The position numbers were made by a program, and so were the translations under genes. The notes below the pieces were generated by a model, which was not told where the DNA came from, ran no database searches, and saw only the letters and a program-made list of their open reading frames with translations. A stretch of DNA of 64,000 bases from CAYZZU01 sp964483105 (lineage in GTDB: Bacteria > CG2-30-53-67). Location: positions 1-64,000 of the forward strand of contig CAYZZU010000002.1 in assembly GCA_964483105.1 (NCBI GenBank), given 5' to 3'. Every line of letters starts with the position of its first letter. Position 1 is the stretch's first letter. Positions 59,802-64,000 of the stretch are shown piece by piece.

Positions 59802-62800
59802 CTACAGCCTCACCCGGAAAGTTTCCTTCTTCATCCCTCCCAAAAATCTCTTCCGCTCGATACCTACCGCAAGCGTATCCTTTTTTTTCTTGTAGAAGAG
59901 AGCTATCTTGACGTCTTCGATCGAATCGATCGGTTCACCATCAAGGGAAAGCAGGATATCTCCGACTTTCAATCCCGCCTTCTTTGAGACACTCTCTTTC
60001 GGGAAATCCTCCACCCTGACCTTTCCATCCTTTTCGCTGAGCATCACCATCATTTTCGGCGCGGAGATCGTTTGGATGGCCCCGGGATAAACCAGATAGT
60101 CGGCAATCGCCGGTTCGTTCTCCCGGTCGTTCAGGATAATCGCGTAGGAAAGACCGTTCCTCCGGAAAGTCCGGTTCGGAACTCCGGATCCAAAAGCAAG
60201 ATGCCCCGATCCCGTAAGCACGACCATTTGTCTGTCCGGATGATTTTTCAGAAAATCATCGATGGACTGCGACATGGTCTCATCCCAAAGGATCTGCGCC
60301 TGATAAAAGAAATCAAGGTTTTCCCCTCCCGGCATTTTGTGCTTCCTGAAAATGGTCTCCAATCGATCCCGGTATTTCTGATCCGAAAAATCGATTTGCC
60401 GCGGAAGCAGCTTCCTCTCCTCTCCGTCCAGCGAATCCATCCCCTTCCTGGAAACCTTCCGGGTAATTTCCTGCCTGAGATTCAGGGCGACCACGGGAAT
60501 CTTTTTTTCTCTCGCAAAGTCCAGGATCGGTTTATACAGGTTGTAATCCATACCCCACCGCTTGAAATACTCGGAACGTTTCAGGAAGACACGCTCCGAA
60601 ATCAAACCGTTGATATAATCATCCAGGGCCTTCTGGGAGGGCCGCTGAAACATCTCCATCCCGATGGCAATCTTCGGGTTTCTCGCATACATTCCCCGGA
60701 TCACCTGCAACTGGGTCCAATGATGGGCGAACCGGTCATGGTTCTCTCCGACGTAGACAATCTGTTTTCCGCAGACCCCCGCGATGACATCCGACAGAGT
60801 CTTGCGCGCGGAGAGGTCCACAACCGACATCTCCCGGGTCTGCAACGACATCCGGATCCCCTTTTCCGATTTCTCAACCTGTTTTCCGACGTTTTTCCCT
60901 CCTCGAAAATCGATCCGGCTGTACTTTCCGTAATGAAAGATCTTCGAAAGCACGCTCCCAATCTCCTTGCGGGAGGTCGCCTGAATCATTCCCACCACCC
61001 GTTTCCGATTCCAGGGATTTTTCCGGATCTGAAGGGAGACCCCCGCATCCGGTGATTCAATCCTCCCGAAGAGTCCGGCCACGAGGGGATTGTCGAACCC
61101 CAGGACGAAGAGAGAAGACCCCCTGATCTCAGAATCCTTCAACGTTTCCGCATGCCGTTCTTCCGCACCACGTTCCTTAAAAAGCCGGACCAGATCCGTA
61201 TACATCCCCGGGCCCTTCGGAGGCAGGACAATCAGCAGCTTGTCGGCCCCCAGAAGCCCCGCGAGAACCGGAGATCTTTCCGAATCACTCAATCTTCTGG
61301 GGACATCATATTCCGGATCCAGGATCAGACCGATCGGCTCATCGTCCGAAAAAAGCCGGATGCGCTGACGCTCCCGGTCCACGTGAATCCACTCTTTTCT
61401 CCGGTTCTTTCCGCCCTCTCCAGCGGTCTCAATTTCAACCGGAAGATCGAGCGTATAGGACGGTCCTTCCTGAAGGAGATCGAAGGCCACCTCGAACCGG
61501 TCTCCTTCCCACCGGACGGATCCGTTTTGCAGCCGGAAACCGGGGAGCCCCTTCCGGTCGACCCATTGGTCGAAGAACCCCTCCAGGTTCTCTCCCGATT
61601 CCTTTTCAAACGCCGATTGAATCTCCTTCCACGACACCTGACGAAACTGCTCCCGATGGATGAATGTCTTCAGGGACGCGAAAAAATTCCTCTCTCCCAC
61701 CCGCCTCCGGAGCAAATGGAAAACCATCGCGGCTTTTCCGTAACCGACTGCCATGGTGGCTCCATCCGTTCTCCCGATAAAATCCCGGAGAGGAAATTCA
61801 TTTTCCCGATTGACGTAGGCCCCGTATTGAACCAGGAGGTTCTTGCGATAGTCCGGTCCTTTTCCCTCACGCTCCTCGTAGAACTGATCGGCAAGGTAGG
61901 TCGTCAGTCCCTCGGCCCAGTTGCCCCCCTCCGTATCCACAAAAACCGAATTCCCGAACCACTGGTGCAGAATCTCATGTCCTAATGAAGTCTTCACGAT
62001 GAAGGGAAGTCTCACCACGGACCGTCCGAGCAGTGTGTAGGTCGGCATGGAATATCCTGTGGGAAGGAAATTTTCAACAACGGAAAACCGTTTGTACGGA
62101 TAAGGGGTCAGAAGCTGATCATAGAGCTTGAGATACTGCGCGGCATACTTCCTGTAGGTCCCGGCAAGTTCACGATCCTCGCGAAAAAAATAAGTGTAAA
62201 GATCGACCCCCTGGATCTTCTCGTGACCGACTTCGTAGCCCCTGGCTGCGATCAGGTTGATCCCGTCAACCGGATGAGGAAAATCGAAGTGGAATTCACG
62301 TCCTTCCGTCACGTCGCGGCTGTCGATCCGCTCCGCCTCGGCGACCGCCTCAAAACCGGAAGGAAGGAGAGCCGTCAGCCGGTATGGCGTCAACCCGTCG
62401 GGCCGCGGGTACCAGAGCCCGGTGAGAAAGATCCCCCGGTCATCGATCACGCTCCCCACCTCCCCGGAATGCGTATCCCGGGAAGGTTTCTTCCCTCGGA
62501 AGGTCCCCTCATAACGAATGGACAAGGAGCCGTCCACGGCAGGATCAACGCTTAAGACACCATTCCGGATCACGGCATGGATCCTTTCCCCGTTGAATCG
62601 TATCTCATGAATCGAAAGCGTTCCGGTTGCCAGAAAGAGTTTCTGCCCGGCCCGGACCCGAATCTCGGCCTTTCCCGACAGCCGCGCGTGGGGGATATCG
62701 AAGGAGATGGAAAGGTTGTAAGGATGAACGGCGGCAGGAGGCTCCGCGCCCGCCGGCGCCATAAAACAGAAGAACAGGATGGATGTCATCACAAGGAACT

Positions 62801-62810
62801 GAACGGCCAT
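59802..62810 (-). CDS. Fusion of M1-like metallopeptidase, ChaN/TIKI-like domain and PDZ domain
   Basis: 1002 residues, signal peptide 1-22 (cleavage after APAGA). Residues about 30-425: M1-type peptidase with zinc site HEILH (278-282) and Glu about 300 in GGNWAEGLTTYLAD; the aminopeptidase GxMEN loop is replaced by ENFLPTGYSMPTYTLLG, so exopeptidase activity is doubtful. Residues about 430-660: linker with beta-rich segments. Residues about 665-930: ChaN (haem-binding/TIKI-like) domain with VYVGENHDRFAHH, IGMEMFQRPSQ, YFKRWGMDYNLYKPIL and TGSGHLAFGSGVP. Residues about 935-1000: PDZ with KAGLKVGDILLSLDG. Predicted periplasmic or outer-membrane-facing. Convergent with the LOG gene, downstream of a hybrid kinase. 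Confidence 0.88.
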   Translation of the reverse strand: MAVQFLVMTSILFFCFMAPAGAEPPAAVHPYNLSISFDIPHARLSGKAEIRVRAGQKLFLATGTLSIHEIRFNGERIHAVIRNGVLSVDPAVDGSLSIRYEGTFRGKKPSRDTHSGEVGSVIDDRGIFLTGLWYPRPDGLTPYRLTALLPSGFEAVAEAERIDSRDVTEGREFHFDFPHPVDGINLIAARGYEVGHEKIQGVDLYTYFFREDRELAGTYRKYAAQYLKLYDQLLTPYPYKRFSVVENFLPTGYSMPTYTLLGRSVVRLPFIVKTSLGHEILHQWFGNSVFVDTEGGNWAEGLTTYLADQFYEEREGKGPDYRKNLLVQYGAYVNRENEFPLRDFIGRTDGATMAVGYGKAAMVFHLLRRRVGERNFFASLKTFIHREQFRQVSWKEIQSAFEKESGENLEGFFDQWVDRKGLPGFRLQNGSVRWEGDRFEVAFDLLQEGPSYTLDLPVEIETAGEGGKNRRKEWIHVDRERQRIRLFSDDEPIGLILDPEYDVPRRLSDSERSPVLAGLLGADKLLIVLPPKGPGMYTDLVRLFKERGAEERHAETLKDSEIRGSSLFVLGFDNPLVAGLFGRIESPDAGVSLQIRKNPWNRKRVVGMIQATSRKEIGSVLSKIFHYGKYSRIDFRGGKNVGKQVEKSEKGIRMSLQTREMSVVDLSARKTLSDVIAGVCGKQIVYVGENHDRFAHHWTQLQVIRGMYARNPKIAIGMEMFQRPSQKALDDYINGLISERVFLKRSEYFKRWGMDYNLYKPILDFAREKKIPVVALNLRQEITRKVSRKGMDSLDGEERKLLPRQIDFSDQKYRDRLETIFRKHKMPGGENLDFFYQAQILWDETMSQSIDDFLKNHPDRQMVVLTGSGHLAFGSGVPNRTFRRNGLSYAIILNDRENEPAIADYLVYPGAIQTISAPKMMVMLSEKDGKVRVEDFPKESVSKKAGLKVGDILLSLDGEPIDSIEDVKIALFYKKKKDTLAVGIERKRFLGGMKKETFRVRL

Positions 62811-62848
62811 GGTTTCTCCTTCTTCTTCATGAAAAGTCCCGGTTTCCC

Positions 62849-64000
62849 TTATCCATCGATCCCGTCCAGAACAGACCGGACCTGAACGGCCAGGGAGCGG
62901 GGCGTGACCGGTTTCTGCAGAAAAGGGGGCTTCGGTTCCAGGACCCCCTGGTGCACAATCATATTCTCGGTATACCCGGACATGAAAATCACCCGAATCC
63001 CGGGATGGATCTGCCGGATCGAATCGGCCAAGTCACGGCCGTTCATCCCCGGCATGATCAGGTCTGTCAGAAGCAGATCGACGGTTTTGTCTGCGGATCT
63101 GCAGACCCGCAGGGCCTTCTCTCCATCCGCCGCCTCCAGAACGGAATACCCCAGCGGAATCAGAGTGTCCACCACCAGTTTCCGAATCGATGGTTCATCA
63201 TCCACCACCAGGACGGTCTCCGTCCCCTTCGGCAGAGCAACACTGGAAGACGACGTGGATTCTTCCTCTTTTTCCTCGGTGACCGGGAGATAGATCTTGA
63301 AAGTGCTGCCTCGTCCGGGCTCACTGTAAACCCAGATATATCCCTTATGCTGTTTGATAATGCCATAGACCGTGGCCAGGCCGAGTCCGGTGCCGCGCCC
63401 GAGTTCCTTGGTCGTGAAGAAGGGCTCGAAAATTCTTTCCCGCACCTCGGGGGACATCCCCTCCCCGTTATCCGTTACGGCCAGCAACACGTACCGACCC
63501 GGCCGAACCCCTTTGTGCATCGCCGCATAACGATCATCCAGCTCCATCTCCGCCGTCTCAATCAAAAGACGTCCGCCCTCCGGCATGGCATCGCGCGCGT
63601 TGACCGCCAGGTTCATCAGAACCTGCTCGATCTGTCCCGGATCGGCCAGCACGTTCCGGATCGTGTGAGGTGTCTCAAGCTCCACGACCACATCCTCTCC
63701 GATCATCCGCCGGAGCATTCTGGCCAGGTTTTCAACCAGGACGCTGAGGTTGATCGGCCGGACCTCAAGGACCTGTTTCCGGCTGAAAGCAAGGAGCTGA
63801 CGGGTCAGGGATGCGGCCCGCTCCCCCGCCTGCCGAATCATCTCCAGTTGCTCCCGCATCGCCCCTTTTGGGGAAAGATCCATGAGGAGAAGCTCGGTAT
63901 AGCCGAGGATCGTGGAAAGCAGGTTGTTGAAGTCGTGGGCCACACCCCCGGCCAGTTTTCCGACCGACTCCATCTTCTGCGACTGGAAAAGCTGGGCCTG
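62849..64000 (-). CDS. Hybrid histidine kinase with C-terminal receiver (5' end outside window)
   Basis: At least 383 residues; the frame continues off the right edge as QAQLFQSQK before MESVGKLAGGVAHDFNN. HisKA His in GGVAHDFNNLLSTILGYTELL, HATPase_c with NLAVNARDAMPEGG, VTDNGEGM and FFTTKELGRGTGLGLATVYGII. The receiver has VLVVDDEPSIR, phospho-Asp in LLLTDLIMPGMNG and QKPVTPRSL. Common PAS-kinase-receiver architecture; the sensor part is not visible. Its stop is 38 bases before the M1-ChaN fusion, probably one operon. Confidence 0.93.
   Translation of the reverse strand, partial: QAQLFQSQKMESVGKLAGGVAHDFNNLLSTILGYTELLLMDLSPKGAMREQLEMIRQAGERAASLTRQLLAFSRKQVLEVRPINLSVLVENLARMLRRMIGEDVVVELETPHTIRNVLADPGQIEQVLMNLAVNARDAMPEGGRLLIETAEMELDDRYAAMHKGVRPGRYVLLAVTDNGEGMSPEVRERIFEPFFTTKELGRGTGLGLATVYGIIKQHKGYIWVYSEPGRGSTFKIYLPVTEEKEEESTSSSSVALPKGTETVLVVDDEPSIRKLVVDTLIPLGYSVLEAADGEKALRVCRSADKTVDLLLTDLIMPGMNGRDLADSIRQIHPGIRVIFMSGYTENMIVHQGVLEPKPPFLQKPVTPRSLAVQVRSVLDGIDG

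Noticed and set aside
1..64000. tRNA, rRNA genes and CRISPR arrays
   Set aside because: No cloverleaf-like T-loop/acceptor combinations, rRNA-like stretches, or regularly spaced repeats were seen on either strand.

Overview
This 64 kb window comes from a Gram-negative bacterium of roughly 55-60 % G+C. The evidence is LPS-transport permeases (lptF, lptG), a YajC-SecD-SecF translocase set, a PilT motor, an outer-envelope type sorting tail, and many NtrC-family/sigma-54 and HD-GYP signalling proteins. Gene content and signalling density resemble Desulfobacterota, Nitrospirota or related uncultured lineages, but no rRNA or tRNA gene is present, so I do not name a taxon. Genes are tightly packed, with many 4-base ATGA-type overlaps and frequent TTG/GTG starts.

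Layout. 0.2-6 kb: a 1638-residue secreted repeat protein with a Cys-containing C-terminal sorting tail, co-oriented with a small exported STN-domain protein. 6.3-17.2 kb: a long minus-strand housekeeping run, yebC-ruvC-ruvA-ruvB-queH-queA-tgt-yajC-secD-secF-recJ (recombination, queuosine tRNA modification, protein export). 17.8-24.6 kb: vapB-vapC-uvrB-uvrC and a GAF/cyclase-like membrane protein, all overlapping by 4 bases. 24.8-27.6 kb: a soluble degenerate histidine kinase coupled to a class A penicillin-binding protein. 27.6-37.4 kb: a signalling block with an HD-GYP response regulator (own sigma-54 promoter), an NtrC-type regulator, a FetAB-like ABC exporter, a GAF kinase, a GAF-HD-GYP protein, and a partner-switching set of two STAS proteins around an ATPase fused to an RsbW-like kinase. 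37.5-42.7 kb: mnmA, divergent lptF-lptG, a TrkA-type channel and a Mut7-C protein. 43.6-49.9 kb: pilT, recA, thpR, an N-terminally short CinA, pgpA, cca and a CMD-family protein. 50-59.8 kb: DUF1015 and DUF4013 proteins, then a kinase/NtrC-type regulator pair followed by a textbook sigma-54 promoter driving a UspA-like gene, a tiny motif-sharing gene and a TauE-type permease, then a tandem UspA, a receiver-domain remnant, a small Cys protein and a LOG-family protein. 59.8-64 kb: an unusual M1-peptidase/ChaN/PDZ fusion and the end of a hybrid histidine kinase.

The most interesting candidate system is the 52.2-58.4 kb cassette (kinase, sigma-54 activator, sigma-54 promoter, two proteins sharing a FEDEM/AFAEAGE motif, TauE permease, USP). 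The partner-switching module whose large protein has lost its Walker A lysine, and the M1-ChaN-PDZ fusion, come next. Larger non-coding stretches at 17.2-17.8, 42.7-43.6 and 55.1-55.7 kb hold dispersed repeats rather than genes. All functions are inferred by eye from sequence motifs; no database search was run.
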